From: Victivallales bacterium
GTDB lineage: Bacteria > Verrucomicrobiota > Lentisphaeria > Oligosphaerales > Oligosphaeraceae
Assembly: GCA_017963875.1 (NCBI GenBank)
Contig: JAGCTA010000275.1
Span: 1-13,587, forward strand
DNA length: 13,587 bases
Reading direction: 5' to 3'
Part shown: piece after piece, positions 5,845 to 13,587 of the stretch
How the letters are laid out: each line of letters starts with the position of its first letter
Position numbering within the stretch: the stretch's first letter is position 1
Program-made: the position numbers and the translations under genes
Notes under the pieces: model-generated
Database searches by the model: none
Seen by the model: the letters and a program-made list of their open reading frames with translations, nothing else
Told to the model about the DNA's origin: nothing

Positions 5845-8187
5845 TCAAAGGTATGTGCAAGTCACGGGGCCGTAGAGGCCGCTTTCGTGGTTGTCCTGAT
5901 CAAAGATGCGTGTGCGGGAATCGTATGGTGAAACAGGCGGAAAGCGTTTGTAAACACCGTCGCGGATATGCGCTGGGGCGACGGCGTTGGCAAGTGCGTT
6001 TGCGACGGTCACTTCCAGGAGGTTCTTGCCTTTCTTAAGCACAATCTCGTAGGTATGCGGGCCGAAGAATTTGAGCGGCAGAGATTCGCCGTTCAGTTTA
6101 ACTTCGCAGGCATGGCAGACACGGCCGAGATCAAGGAGGGCTTTACCAGCCTTGTAAGCGGAAAACTCCAGGGAGTATAACGCCCTGCCGCTGAATTCCT
6201 CCCCGAGAATCGGTCGCCAATCGCCGAGGTTGACCTTGCGAGGCTTGGCGTTTTTGAAAATCGTGTGAATGTACTCTGTTTTTCCAACGGCATACTGCCG
6301 AATTTTACGGAACATCCAGTTGCCGTCCAATGTGAATGACTCGCCTTTGTTTTTTTTTTCAGAAGAGACGTCTGGTTTTGTTCCAGTCATTATGAGTAGG
6401 GAACCGTATGGTTCGAAAGTCCAGCCGAATTTTCCTTTTTGTGTCTTCAAGCCAATGAATTTTCCTGTACTGGGGTCGCCGCGGACGATGCCTTTGGTTT
6501 CGTCAAGTCCGATTCGAACAGTTGTCTTTTCTGCAGTTTCATTGACAAGAAAATAGACGGATGAGCCTGTGCATTCGCGTTTGCAGACACGGATTCGTGA
6601 AGAATCCTTTCCACTAATGTCACATGTCTTTGGAAGGCATTTTATATCTGCTATCCTGTGAATGACAATGCCGCCACGTGTCTTGAACTTACGAAGGCAT
6701 TCCTTTGCGCTGTCGCTCAACCAGTTGGAAGTCGGAAGAACAATGGCTGAATAGGCCATTTTCCCGATTTTCATCGTGCCGTCCCGTCTGATGGATGCTT
6801 GGGAAAGTTGGTCATCATCGATGAAATCGAAATCGTGGTGTCCTTTCAGAAGTGCATCGGAGAAGTGAAAATGCTCTTTTACGGCGTGTCTTTCGTCCTT
6901 GCCGCCTGCCCATATCGCCTTGATGTCATAAAACACGGCGATGCGGATGGCAGGCTTGCCAGTGGACAACAGCGAGCCGATTCGGGCAGCATAACTGAAC
7001 AGCGGCGGCATGAAATCCCAATATGTGTCGTTTGGACCGAATTTCGGACCTGCGCCGACCATGTTCTGGCCGAACGTCTTGTAACTGAATGACCCAAATA
7101 CGAATTGAGTTATTCCTCGGACAAGCATGTAGTCGATGAGCCATTTCATCTCGTCTGGCGTCAACCCATTGCCATAGATTCCAAAAGACTCGGAGAAGAC
7201 ATCCTTGGCACCTGTCTGATGGGCGGCGGATGACGCGTATTTCGGGAAGGGTGCCGTGCGACCGCCAGGGAATAGTTGCCGCCAGATGACATCGACTCCA
7301 GGCGTGTCGAATAGCCGCAAACTGCGGAGAACATGGCCAAAACCGTATTTTTCATTGCCCTCTGGCTCGTCTTCGCCGCCGAGATGACCACCTGAACGCA
7401 AGTGGTTTGCACGGCACCAGTCGCGCAATGGAATCATGTACCGCTCGGCAAACAACTGCGCCTTGACGTCCAGATAATCGACGCGTACTTTCTGGACATC
7501 GGAGTTTGCAGGAGTTTCTTCAAGCAGTTCAGCGATATGCGGCATGATGTCGTAGCCTTTTCTGGCAATGAATTCCTTTGCGAAGTCTGAACACCAGCCG
7601 AGGGAGCGCCCCGCATCCAGACGCGGCATGGCGGGTTCGTCTGAAAACGCGGAAAGAATTGACTTGCCGAAGTGCCGTGATACGTATTTTTTCAGCCGTT
7701 CATGAGTGAGTTTCAGGAACTTCTCGGTCACGCCTTTTTCGATGACATTGGGGTAGGGGGCGTCTAATTCTGGATGAGGAATGTCATGCTTCAGGACAGG
7801 GATTCCGTCGTCGCCTTTTACATAATAACTTCTGGCAAAGCGTTTTGGTGCATTCTTCATGACCTCGCCGCACGCGCCGCCTGACGGCCAGCCGCCCTCG
7901 TCATACAGCCAGATGTGCATGCCGAGTTCCGTGGCGTAGTCAAATACTCTTGAGAGTAACTCAAGGTATTCTTTCGTCATGTAGTCAGGCGTCATGTCCG
8001 AGGGTTGCGAGCCAGGGCGGAATCCTCTCGGGAATGGATGAAGACAGACGGACTTGGCACCGTGCGCAACCATGTCCTCCAGGTGATGCCGTAACGTTGC
8101 TTCATCCAGACGTGTGTTCCATATCCAGAAAAAGCCAGGCGAGAATTCTGCTGGCGGATTGGTGAATGCGCTTTTCTTAAATGCCAT
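5845..8187 (-). CDS. GH106-like (alpha-L-rhamnosidase-type) glycoside hydrolase
   Basis: The 780-aa protein opens with 'FSPGFFWIWNTRLDEATLRHHL' features (15-36) and then 'YDEGGWPSG' (95-103), both typical of the GH106-related large glycosidases. Candidate catalytic or metal-linked acids are E184 in 'FSDEP' (181-185) and E332 in 'FSESFG' (331-336). After a linker near 600-617 comes a galactose-binding-like beta sandwich with 'ALLDLGRV', 'EVKLNGE' and 'NLLEVTVAN', the sugar-binding module usual at the C-terminus of this group. Known GH106 enzymes cleave terminal alpha-L-rhamnose from pectic rhamnogalacturonans and are often about 1,100 aa; this one is shorter. No signal peptide is visible, so it is probably cytoplasmic. 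The start has AGGGA about 12 bases upstream. It follows the 764-aa gene by 41 bp, probably as the last gene of the leftward operon. An A10 tract lies in the linker. An unassigned sister family is the main alternative. Confidence 0.65.
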   Translation of the reverse strand: MAFKKSAFTNPPAEFSPGFFWIWNTRLDEATLRHHLEDMVAHGAKSVCLHPFPRGFRPGSQPSDMTPDYMTKEYLELLSRVFDYATELGMHIWLYDEGGWPSGGACGEVMKNAPKRFARSYYVKGDDGIPVLKHDIPHPELDAPYPNVIEKGVTEKFLKLTHERLKKYVSRHFGKSILSAFSDEPAMPRLDAGRSLGWCSDFAKEFIARKGYDIMPHIAELLEETPANSDVQKVRVDYLDVKAQLFAERYMIPLRDWCRANHLRSGGHLGGEDEPEGNEKYGFGHVLRSLRLFDTPGVDVIWRQLFPGGRTAPFPKYASSAAHQTGAKDVFSESFGIYGNGLTPDEMKWLIDYMLVRGITQFVFGSFSYKTFGQNMVGAGPKFGPNDTYWDFMPPLFSYAARIGSLLSTGKPAIRIAVFYDIKAIWAGGKDERHAVKEHFHFSDALLKGHHDFDFIDDDQLSQASIRRDGTMKIGKMAYSAIVLPTSNWLSDSAKECLRKFKTRGGIVIHRIADIKCLPKTCDISGKDSSRIRVCKRECTGSSVYFLVNETAEKTTVRIGLDETKGIVRGDPSTGKFIGLKTQKGKFGWTFEPYGSLLIMTGTKPDVSSEKKNKGESFTLDGNWMFRKIRQYAVGKTEYIHTIFKNAKPRKVNLGDWRPILGEEFSGRALYSLEFSAYKAGKALLDLGRVCHACEVKLNGESLPLKFFGPHTYEIVLKKGKNLLEVTVANALANAVAPAHIRDGVYKRFPPVSPYDSRTRIFDQDNHESGLYGPVTCTYL

Positions 8188-8228
8188 TGTCCGTCTTCCC
8201 TGATTGTGATCACTGTTGTGTTGCTTAC

Positions 8229-10523
8229 TTACCGTGCGATGAAGATTCGGATGCCGTATGGCTCGAAGGCTTCCGTGAACGTACCGTCCTTTAAAGTCGC
8301 ACTGCGGTTTTCCTTGTACCAGCGGATTTCCTTGCAGCCTGGAATCGTGATGTTTGCAGTCACAGGGTCCATGACAGAATTAACTGCGAATACCCACGTG
8401 TCTTCCTTGTGTTTCTTCGCGATGATGACGATGGAGTCTCTGTTGAGCGGATTCTTGTCTGGACCATTGACGACGACTGGCTGTGGCAACTTGATGGCAC
8501 GCTCGGCGAGAACGTCATGCAGGTTGGAGATTTCCATTGACAGAGTGGTCATGATGCGCCACGTTTCGGGCGAATAGATGGCACCGTGGTTCTTTTCACT
8601 GCCAGGCGCGTATGTGTACCACGTGATTCCGTGGGCACCGCAGGCGATGGCCGCCCAACTCATGGCATTCACTTCTGTCTCCGTCGGGAAACGCTTCCAG
8701 GCTGTCCAACCTTCCATATACTGGATGATTGGCCAGATGGAACGCGGTCCTGCGTTCTGCGACTTGATGTTGTTGAAGCACTTCTCCATGTCGCTGACGA
8801 CCTTGGCAACGCAATTGCGCGCTATTGCCTCGCCCAATTCCCTGACGGGATAAATCTCTGGCAAATAACTCTCTGTGCATTTCTCAAAACCATCGTAGCC
8901 GCGTGCACCGTCGGCCTGCGTGCAAATTCGTGACGGATCGATGGCGGCGAGATTGTCATGTGTGAGCATCAGGTTCTCTGGCGTATCGTGCGAAGACGTG
9001 TCATCGCCGACATACCATGCGATGATGTTCTTGCAACGGAGGAGCATGGTCATGATTTCATTGTTCTTTTTGTTGAAGTGATTGAAAAGTTTTATTCCAT
9101 ACTTTTCAGCGGCGGCGAAAAACTCGGGATCCGTGCTAGCAGTGTATGTGTGCGCCATGTTGAAGCCTGCGGCTTTCAGGCCACGGAATGCCTCGTCGAA
9201 ATTGAAGTTGTTGAATTTGCGCTTTGAGATGGAATAGATGCCGACGGGGAAGTAAGGCTTGCCGTCGAGCAACGTCATGCCGTCGTCGCGGAGTGTGACA
9301 TTCGGGCCAGAAATAGGTGTGCCAGTCCAGAACCAGAGTTCCGACTTGGCGGAGGCTCCGTTGATAGCCTCTGCTTCGCACTTGACAATATGCATCCCGT
9401 CAGTGAAGCCGCCCGCAGGCGCGGCAATCGTGTAAATATTTCCATTGCGGACAGCGGCGATAGGTTTACCGTCCAAGGCAACTTTCACTTTGTTAAAACT
9501 AATAGGCAGATCAGAGCCAACAAGGAATTTCAGGGGTTCATTCCTATTTGTTGTCGGTGTTTGACTTATGTGTTTGAAATACGGGGTTCCAGCAGAGGTG
9601 AATTGCGCCCAATCCTTATCGGTTAACTTCCCGATGGTAACGCTGCGGAGAGTTGGATGCGCTGTCTTTGTGGATGTCATGGAAACCTTCCAGCGAATCC
9701 ATTTCGCGTTTTCGGGAGTGGCAATGGCATCGCCGACATTGACTGGCTTGAATGGCGTCCAGGCATTCAGGTCAGGCGTGTCGTTTGTGGATATGGTTGT
9801 CGAATACTCGAATACCACGCTGCAACCATCTGGAATATCGACGTCAGCGTTAAAACGAGGATTTTGCTCCGATAATGGAAGCGTCGTTGATACGACGTAG
9901 CCTTTGCCGCGCGGGGCGGTGGCTGAGTTGATGAAACTCAACGATGCATAATCAAGAAAGATGTATTCGTCAACATCGATATTCGGGTTGTCAAAACCGT
10001 AGGTCAATCTTGCTTTTGTGGCATTTGCGGGAATCTCGCCATATTGGATGTTGTATCGCATGTTGCCAGGCGTGGAATCTAGCGTGAAGGTCTTTGAAAA
10101 AATAAGTTTGTCATCCTTGTCAAACCATTCGATATGCGAACCGTAACCTGGTGATTTCCAGATTTTATTGAGTCTGACGGACGACTCTACCTTAATTTCA
10201 AGCCGATAGGTATCCATCCCTTCAGGAATGGCGACTGTTTTTGCCTGAATCTGCCATGCGGTATCGCCTTTTTTCCCCATGGCATTGGTAATCATCAGGC
10301 CTTTCATGCCCTTGTAGGTCGTGTATTCCATTTTCGCATGGTTTTCATAATTGGCGACTTCCCATGCCCCTGGAACGTTGAAATCGTCTTGGAACGCTGG
10401 AATGACAACTGGTTCGGGCACAATGGCTCCGTCTTGGATTTGAAGCCCCACGGGATAATCGGGAGAGAAGGCGTAGAGCATTGTCATTAAGGATAATGCA
10501 ATCAAGGCAAGCAGTTTCTTCAT
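8229..10523 (-). CDS. Secreted TIM-barrel glycosidase-like protein with an altered catalytic motif
   Basis: I start this 764-aa protein at the ATG at 10523, not at the longer reading from 10556, because CGGAG lies 8 bases upstream and the protein then begins with a clean Sec signal peptide ('MKKLLALIALSLM', cleavage likely after 'LYA' at 16-18). Residues 40-400 appear to be beta-sandwich modules. 'DDGMTLLDGKPYFPVGIYS' (413-431) opens a TIM-barrel-like domain running to about 680, and 'EAFEPYGIRIFIAR' closes a final beta domain. 'AWYVGDDTS' (502-510) lines up with the 'DEP' acid/base motif of such barrels, but D508 stands where Glu is expected. It lies between the broken hydrolase and the GH106-like gene with gaps of 54 and 41 bp, as part of the operon. 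It probably acts outside the cytoplasm on the same glycan, or binds it if inactive. The family is not assigned. Confidence 0.65.
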   Translation of the reverse strand: MKKLLALIALSLMTMLYAFSPDYPVGLQIQDGAIVPEPVVIPAFQDDFNVPGAWEVANYENHAKMEYTTYKGMKGLMITNAMGKKGDTAWQIQAKTVAIPEGMDTYRLEIKVESSVRLNKIWKSPGYGSHIEWFDKDDKLIFSKTFTLDSTPGNMRYNIQYGEIPANATKARLTYGFDNPNIDVDEYIFLDYASLSFINSATAPRGKGYVVSTTLPLSEQNPRFNADVDIPDGCSVVFEYSTTISTNDTPDLNAWTPFKPVNVGDAIATPENAKWIRWKVSMTSTKTAHPTLRSVTIGKLTDKDWAQFTSAGTPYFKHISQTPTTNRNEPLKFLVGSDLPISFNKVKVALDGKPIAAVRNGNIYTIAAPAGGFTDGMHIVKCEAEAINGASAKSELWFWTGTPISGPNVTLRDDGMTLLDGKPYFPVGIYSISKRKFNNFNFDEAFRGLKAAGFNMAHTYTASTDPEFFAAAEKYGIKLFNHFNKKNNEIMTMLLRCKNIIAWYVGDDTSSHDTPENLMLTHDNLAAIDPSRICTQADGARGYDGFEKCTESYLPEIYPVRELGEAIARNCVAKVVSDMEKCFNNIKSQNAGPRSIWPIIQYMEGWTAWKRFPTETEVNAMSWAAIACGAHGITWYTYAPGSEKNHGAIYSPETWRIMTTLSMEISNLHDVLAERAIKLPQPVVVNGPDKNPLNRDSIVIIAKKHKEDTWVFAVNSVMDPVTANITIPGCKEIRWYKENRSATLKDGTFTEAFEPYGIRIFIAR

Positions 10524-10577
10524 CGTTTGTTCTCCGTTTTTTATGGTGATTGTCAAAAAGAAATGATTTTTACTAAA

Positions 10578-11273
10578 CTATTGGAGATATGAGAGGAGGA
10601 ATTTCCTGACGGCAGTGAGCGCTTCGTAGGTGAAGTGCAGGCCATGCCCCATGCCAGGTGCTTCGACATATTTGATGTCGCGTCCCCGATCGCGGAGCAT
10701 TTTAACTAAGCGGTCGGTGTGCGCTGTCTTGCTGACGCGGACATCCTCGAAACCGTGGACGAACAGATAAGGGCAGTCTGGCAGGGCGTCAGGGTGGTAG
10801 GTTGGGCTGCGGTTCTGAAGAATCTGTGTAATGTCGCCGTAGTCGCCCATGGCATCATGGATGGTGCGTGGCAGGTCAGGGCGTTCCGTCAGGTGATAGA
10901 AAAGGTCGCAGACGGGATAGATTGCGCAGATGCCGTCAATCTGGTGGTGCGTGAACATCGACTACTCGAGAACGCTGTATCCCCCCATGCTGCCGCCACG
11001 CAGGATCAGCGGCTGGCTGGGGTATTTCTGACGGATGATGTCCATGATTTCATCCGCGAAGCGGACGGTTTTTTCATTCATCCAGTTCCACGGATTGACG
11101 AATGGATGGATGAACAACATGCCGTCATGGGCCAGCGGTTTGTCGTCGTTGGCAATATCGTCGAACATTTGTATGGCGTTGAGCCCAGGGAAGCAGAGGC
11201 AGATGGCCTTGACTTCGCCAGAGACGTACTCTGAACCAATGAACGCGAACGATTTAAGGTTATCAGGTGTCAT
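10578..11273 (-). pseudogene. Alpha/beta hydrolase (S9/acyl esterase-like) interrupted by one in-frame TAG
   Basis: Reading from the ATG at 11273 (AAGGAA about 9 bases upstream) gives 103 residues ending 'GGSMGGYSVLE', then TAG at 10964-10962, then in the same frame 'SMFTHHQIDGICAIYPVCDL' and on to a second stop (TAG) at 10578. Joined, the protein would be 231 positions long with all alpha/beta hydrolase landmarks: nucleophile S95 in GGSMG, D177 in 'GFEDVRV', and H210 in 'GMGHGLHF'. The stop lies only nine codons after the nucleophile, so the truncated product lacks Asp and His and would be inactive. There is no frameshift and no other damage, so the mutation is recent or is a sequence error. 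An ATG lies two codons after the TAG (10958), so restart is possible. The start lies 13 bp after the GH28-like stop, within the operon. In function it was probably an esterase acting on sugar esters. Confidence 0.75.
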
Positions 11274-11286
11274 TGCGGTTTCCTTG

Positions 11287-12621
11287 TTATCTATAGAAAT
11301 TAACGAATTTTCCATCGGGGTGGTCGCGCCACTCGTCGATGCGCGGGATGTCGGTTATTTCGTCGAATCGGCAATTCTGGCAGAGTGTATTCTGGCAGAG
11401 TTCGACGCGGAAACCGTGTTCCCATCCTTCGCTCTTGCGGATGATGACGTTGTCAAACGTCAAGTCCTTGGCATTGCGGGCATAGAAGCATGTGCTTCCT
11501 GCCAGTTCCATCGTGTCCCAATTGCCGTATCCAGCCATGTCTGGATAATCCATGACCATGTCGAAGAAGCGGATTCCCGAGACTCGGCCAAATTCGGAGG
11601 CAGTGATGCCGCAGGGGTATTCGCCGATAGCGCGGATATGGCTGAACGTGACATCTCGGACGTATCCCGTCGGTGTCTTGCATCGCATGGTGTCAGTGAT
11701 GATTAGTGGGCGATGTGCAGTCAAGTGGATGTTACTGAAAGAAATATCGCTGATTTTCGCTCCTGGGTCGTTTGCCCAACTGGCGTCGAGAACGATGCCC
11801 ATGCGTGCATGGATAACAAGGTTGGAGAAGGTCGCATAGCGGATTTTCGTGCCGTTTCCGAGGCCGACACGGATACCAGCCTGCTTTGTATGCAGAATGC
11901 AGTTTGAGACAGTGACGTTTTCGCAGTCGGTTTTGTTTTTTAAACGCGCGGAGCAACTGCGGAGTGTAATGCAGTCATCGCTGCCCTCGATATCGCAGTC
12001 GGAAATGATGACGTTGCTGGCGCAATCGACATCGATGCAATCGCCGTTATGTCCCATCATGCTGTTGCGGATTCGGACATGGTGGATGATGAAATCACGG
12101 CCGCCAAACAGGAAAATCGTCCAGTAGGGCGAGTTCTTGAATTCGACGTCATGGATTTTGACGTTATGGCATTCGAAGAGGCAAAGAAGTTGTGACGGTC
12201 TCCAGCCGCAGTCGGGCTTCAGGCAGTTGCGGTAAACGGTTCCTTCCCAACGCGGATCAGGGGTGGTGAACCAGTTTTCGGAAGCGCCGTCAATCATTCC
12301 GCCTCCGAATATGGCGATGTCTTCCTGTTCAATACCGAGAAGAAGATGCTTGCCGTTGGCGTATTCCGTTGTGCTGCTCCAGTTTTGAGTACACACATCG
12401 ACGGGATTGTAGTCGTCGAAATCCGCACTAGCGCGCAGGACGGCGCCGTGGTCGATGCAGAGGCCGCCGTGGCTTTTAAGATAAAGCGTTCCTGTCAAGT
12501 AAGTCCCTGGTGGAAAACAAACAATGCCGCCCTCGTCAATGGCGCGTTGAATGGCCGCCGTGTCTTTCGCAATGCCGTCTCCGACGGCACCGTAGTCCTT
12601 GACATGTCTATATTGGTTCAT
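11287..12621 (-). CDS. GH28-like right-handed beta-helix protein (polygalacturonase family)
   Basis: I choose the ATG at 12621 (444 aa) because AAAGGA lies 9 bases upstream; the longer reading from 12654 starts with TTG. 'DYGAVGDGIAKDTAAIQRAI' (9-28) and 'FPPGTYLTGTLYLKS' (36-50) are the usual opening of pectin-active beta-helix proteins, and the rest repeats short 'VxISxCxI' beta-coils. The GH28 acids are present: N192-G-D194 for the NTD motif and D215-D216 in 'GSDDC'. The usual GHG His and RIK motifs are not: the matching region reads 'KQAGIRVG' (246-253) and 'RMGIVLD' (273-279). GH28 enzymes hydrolyse galacturonic acid linkages in pectin. No signal peptide is visible, so it would act inside the cell on imported oligomers. 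It follows the MFS gene by 83 bp and has its own promoter. GH28-like fold is firm; polygalacturonase activity is doubtful. Confidence 0.8.
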   Translation of the reverse strand: MNQYRHVKDYGAVGDGIAKDTAAIQRAIDEGGIVCFPPGTYLTGTLYLKSHGGLCIDHGAVLRASADFDDYNPVDVCTQNWSSTTEYANGKHLLLGIEQEDIAIFGGGMIDGASENWFTTPDPRWEGTVYRNCLKPDCGWRPSQLLCLFECHNVKIHDVEFKNSPYWTIFLFGGRDFIIHHVRIRNSMMGHNGDCIDVDCASNVIISDCDIEGSDDCITLRSCSARLKNKTDCENVTVSNCILHTKQAGIRVGLGNGTKIRYATFSNLVIHARMGIVLDASWANDPGAKISDISFSNIHLTAHRPLIITDTMRCKTPTGYVRDVTFSHIRAIGEYPCGITASEFGRVSGIRFFDMVMDYPDMAGYGNWDTMELAGSTCFYARNAKDLTFDNVIIRKSEGWEHGFRVELCQNTLCQNCRFDEITDIPRIDEWRDHPDGKFVNFYR

Positions 12622-12695
12622 TCCGTCTTTTCCTTTGATTGGCATGGAAAACAATAATAGAATACTCTAATGGAAAAAAGTGCAAATGCCAGTTA

Positions 12696-12724
12696 ATTAT
12701 AGTGTCATGAAACCGATTTGTCAT
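12696..12724 (-). promoter_or_regulatory. Strong internal sigma70-type promoter before the GH28-like gene
   Basis: On the minus strand ATGACA (12724-12719, five of six to TTGACA) is followed after exactly 17 bases by a perfect TATAAT (12701-12696). The -35 lies inside the last codons of the MFS gene. Transcription would start near 12689, giving a leader of about 68 nt. This is the best consensus match in the window and suggests that the GH28-like and later genes can be transcribed apart from the transporter. Confidence 0.6.
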
Positions 12725-13587
12725 GCTTTTCTGCCTGTATGGACGGCAGGAGGGGAATCAGCACCAACCCCAGCAAGCCCAGAAGGGCGAATGATACATA
12801 GAGCGTCTGGTATCCACAATGCTCCAAGACATAGCCGCCAACGGAACTGCCCAACAATCCGCCAAGACCAACAGTCAAAGCGGAAAAGACGCTGTGCGCC
12901 TGGCTTTGCCGATTGGCAGGAAAGAGTTGCGCGACATACATCAGCGTTGCGCATTGATAGGCGCCCAGCGTGAACATGTGAAGCGGCTGAAGACAGAAGA
13001 GTATCGTCATATTCGATTCCAGGCTGAAACCGCCCAGACGGAGGGCGATGCCAAGCATCGCAAGAGCCAGGAGACCGCGTATGCCGATTTTCCGTGCGAT
13101 GGGTCCGCTGAAGAAAATCATGGGAATTTCGCAGAGCGAACCGAAAGCCCAAACATATCCAACGACCTGACAATCATAGACTTCGCTGAGGTAACGAGAG
13201 AAGAAACTATAGTAACTCATCATTGCAAAGCGTCCAAGAAAGGCAATGATGGTAATCATTATGAAAGGGCGTGTCAGAAAATTCAATGGATGAGCATTTG
13301 ATGTATCTTCCGACACGGCGGGCTCGACACGTGCACAACTTTTCGGTATGAGGAGCATGCTGCCAAGTTGTAGAACGAAGCCGATGGTAACCGTGAACAT
13401 TATTAGATTCGCCGTGATTGGACGCATGACGTTGTAGAAACAGTCGATGCATGCAAGAAAGAACAGGTAGCCGATGGTGCCGCCGATGCGGATGTGGCCA
13501 AAATCACCGCCATGCTGTCGCAGATGGCAGAACGTCATGCCATCTGTCAGGGCAGGAGCAGCCTTGAAGGCAAAGCCAAAGAGAATG
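12705..13587 (-). CDS. MFS transporter (LacY/nucleoside-symporter-like), C-terminal part
   Basis: The reading frame is open to the right edge, so the N-terminus is missing; 293 residues are in the window. It begins 'ILFGFAFKAAPALTDG' and continues with 'GGDFGHIRIGGTIGYL', the conserved block of MFS_1_like sugar and nucleoside H+ symporters between helices 4 and 5. About eight hydrophobic segments follow, with the soluble central loop at roughly 81-106 ('KSCARVEPAVSEDTS...'), and 'RKIG' after the next pair as a motif A-like turn. This agrees with helices 5 to 12 of a 12-helix carrier. It probably imports mono- or oligosaccharides released by the secreted enzymes of the locus; the substrate is inferred from neighbours. 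The ATG at 13538 is internal and not the true start. The GH28-like gene follows after 83 bp on the same strand. Confidence 0.8.
   Translation of the reverse strand, partial: ILFGFAFKAAPALTDGMTFCHLRQHGGDFGHIRIGGTIGYLFFLACIDCFYNVMRPITANLIMFTVTIGFVLQLGSMLLIPKSCARVEPAVSEDTSNAHPLNFLTRPFIMITIIAFLGRFAMMSYYSFFSRYLSEVYDCQVVGYVWAFGSLCEIPMIFFSGPIARKIGIRGLLALAMLGIALRLGGFSLESNMTILFCLQPLHMFTLGAYQCATLMYVAQLFPANRQSQAHSVFSALTVGLGGLLGSSVGGYVLEHCGYQTLYVSFALLGLLGLVLIPLLPSIQAEKHDKSVS

Noticed and set aside
8206..8213. GTGATCAC palindrome between the 764-aa and GH106-like genes
   Set aside because: An 8-base palindrome is common by chance, and no promoter elements or wider symmetry surround it.
10578..10964. TAG read as a sense codon (suppression or reassignment)
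   Set aside because: TAG ends the SGNH gene and the hydrolase itself at natural positions, and no suppressor or special amino-acid system is visible in the window.
10962..11315. Longer start for the alpha/beta hydrolase at 11315
   Set aside because: It would overlap the end of the GH28-like gene by 29 bases and has no ribosome binding site; the ATG at 11273 has AAGGAA at proper spacing.

Overview
The window looks like accessory chromosome from a Lentisphaeria (Victivallales-type) bacterium, the gut and sediment branch of the PVC group. The best evidence is a lone pseudopilin-like protein at 553-1311, which has the '[20 protein letters not shown]' N-terminus and the C-terminal H-X9-DG motif that these bacteria carry in large numbers. 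It sits among glycosidases with no SusC/SusD pair. This placement is inferred from gene content only.

Layout. 1-180 (-) is the N-terminus of a DegT/DnrJ-type PLP sugar aminotransferase cut by the window edge. 181-552 is non-coding and holds a candidate promoter for each flanking gene. 553-1311 (+) is the prepilin-like gene. 1312-1529, between convergent genes, contains a run of inverted repeats including a strong terminator-like hairpin. 1530-4394 (-) is a secreted 954-aa TIM-barrel glycosidase-like protein. A 234-bp divergent control region with three inverted repeats separates it from 4629-5747 (+), a GxDLY-type SGNH/GDSL esterase. 5748-5844 holds GC-rich tandem repeats between convergent genes.

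From 13587 down to 5845, five genes run on the minus strand with gaps of 13 to 83 bp: a partial MFS transporter, a GH28-like beta-helix protein, an alpha/beta hydrolase broken by an in-frame TAG, a secreted 764-aa TIM-barrel glycosidase-like protein, and a 780-aa GH106-like (alpha-L-rhamnosidase-type) enzyme. A strong internal promoter before the GH28-like gene suggests that the downstream genes can be transcribed without the transporter.

Taken together this resembles a carbohydrate-utilisation locus for an acylated, possibly rhamnogalacturonan-like, glycan. The two large proteins with signal peptides would act outside the cytoplasm. The MFS carrier would import small products. The GH28-like and GH106-like proteins have no visible signal peptide and would finish degradation inside the cell, with the SGNH and alpha/beta hydrolases removing esters. 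The substrate is inferred from family membership and is not shown by the sequence.

The points most worth a second look are the single premature stop in an otherwise intact hydrolase, an in-frame A10 slippery tract exactly at a domain boundary of the GH106-like enzyme, substitutions at expected catalytic positions in two enzymes, nested inverted repeats in the divergent promoter region, and the structured DNA between the two convergent gene pairs. I found no clear wholly new system.
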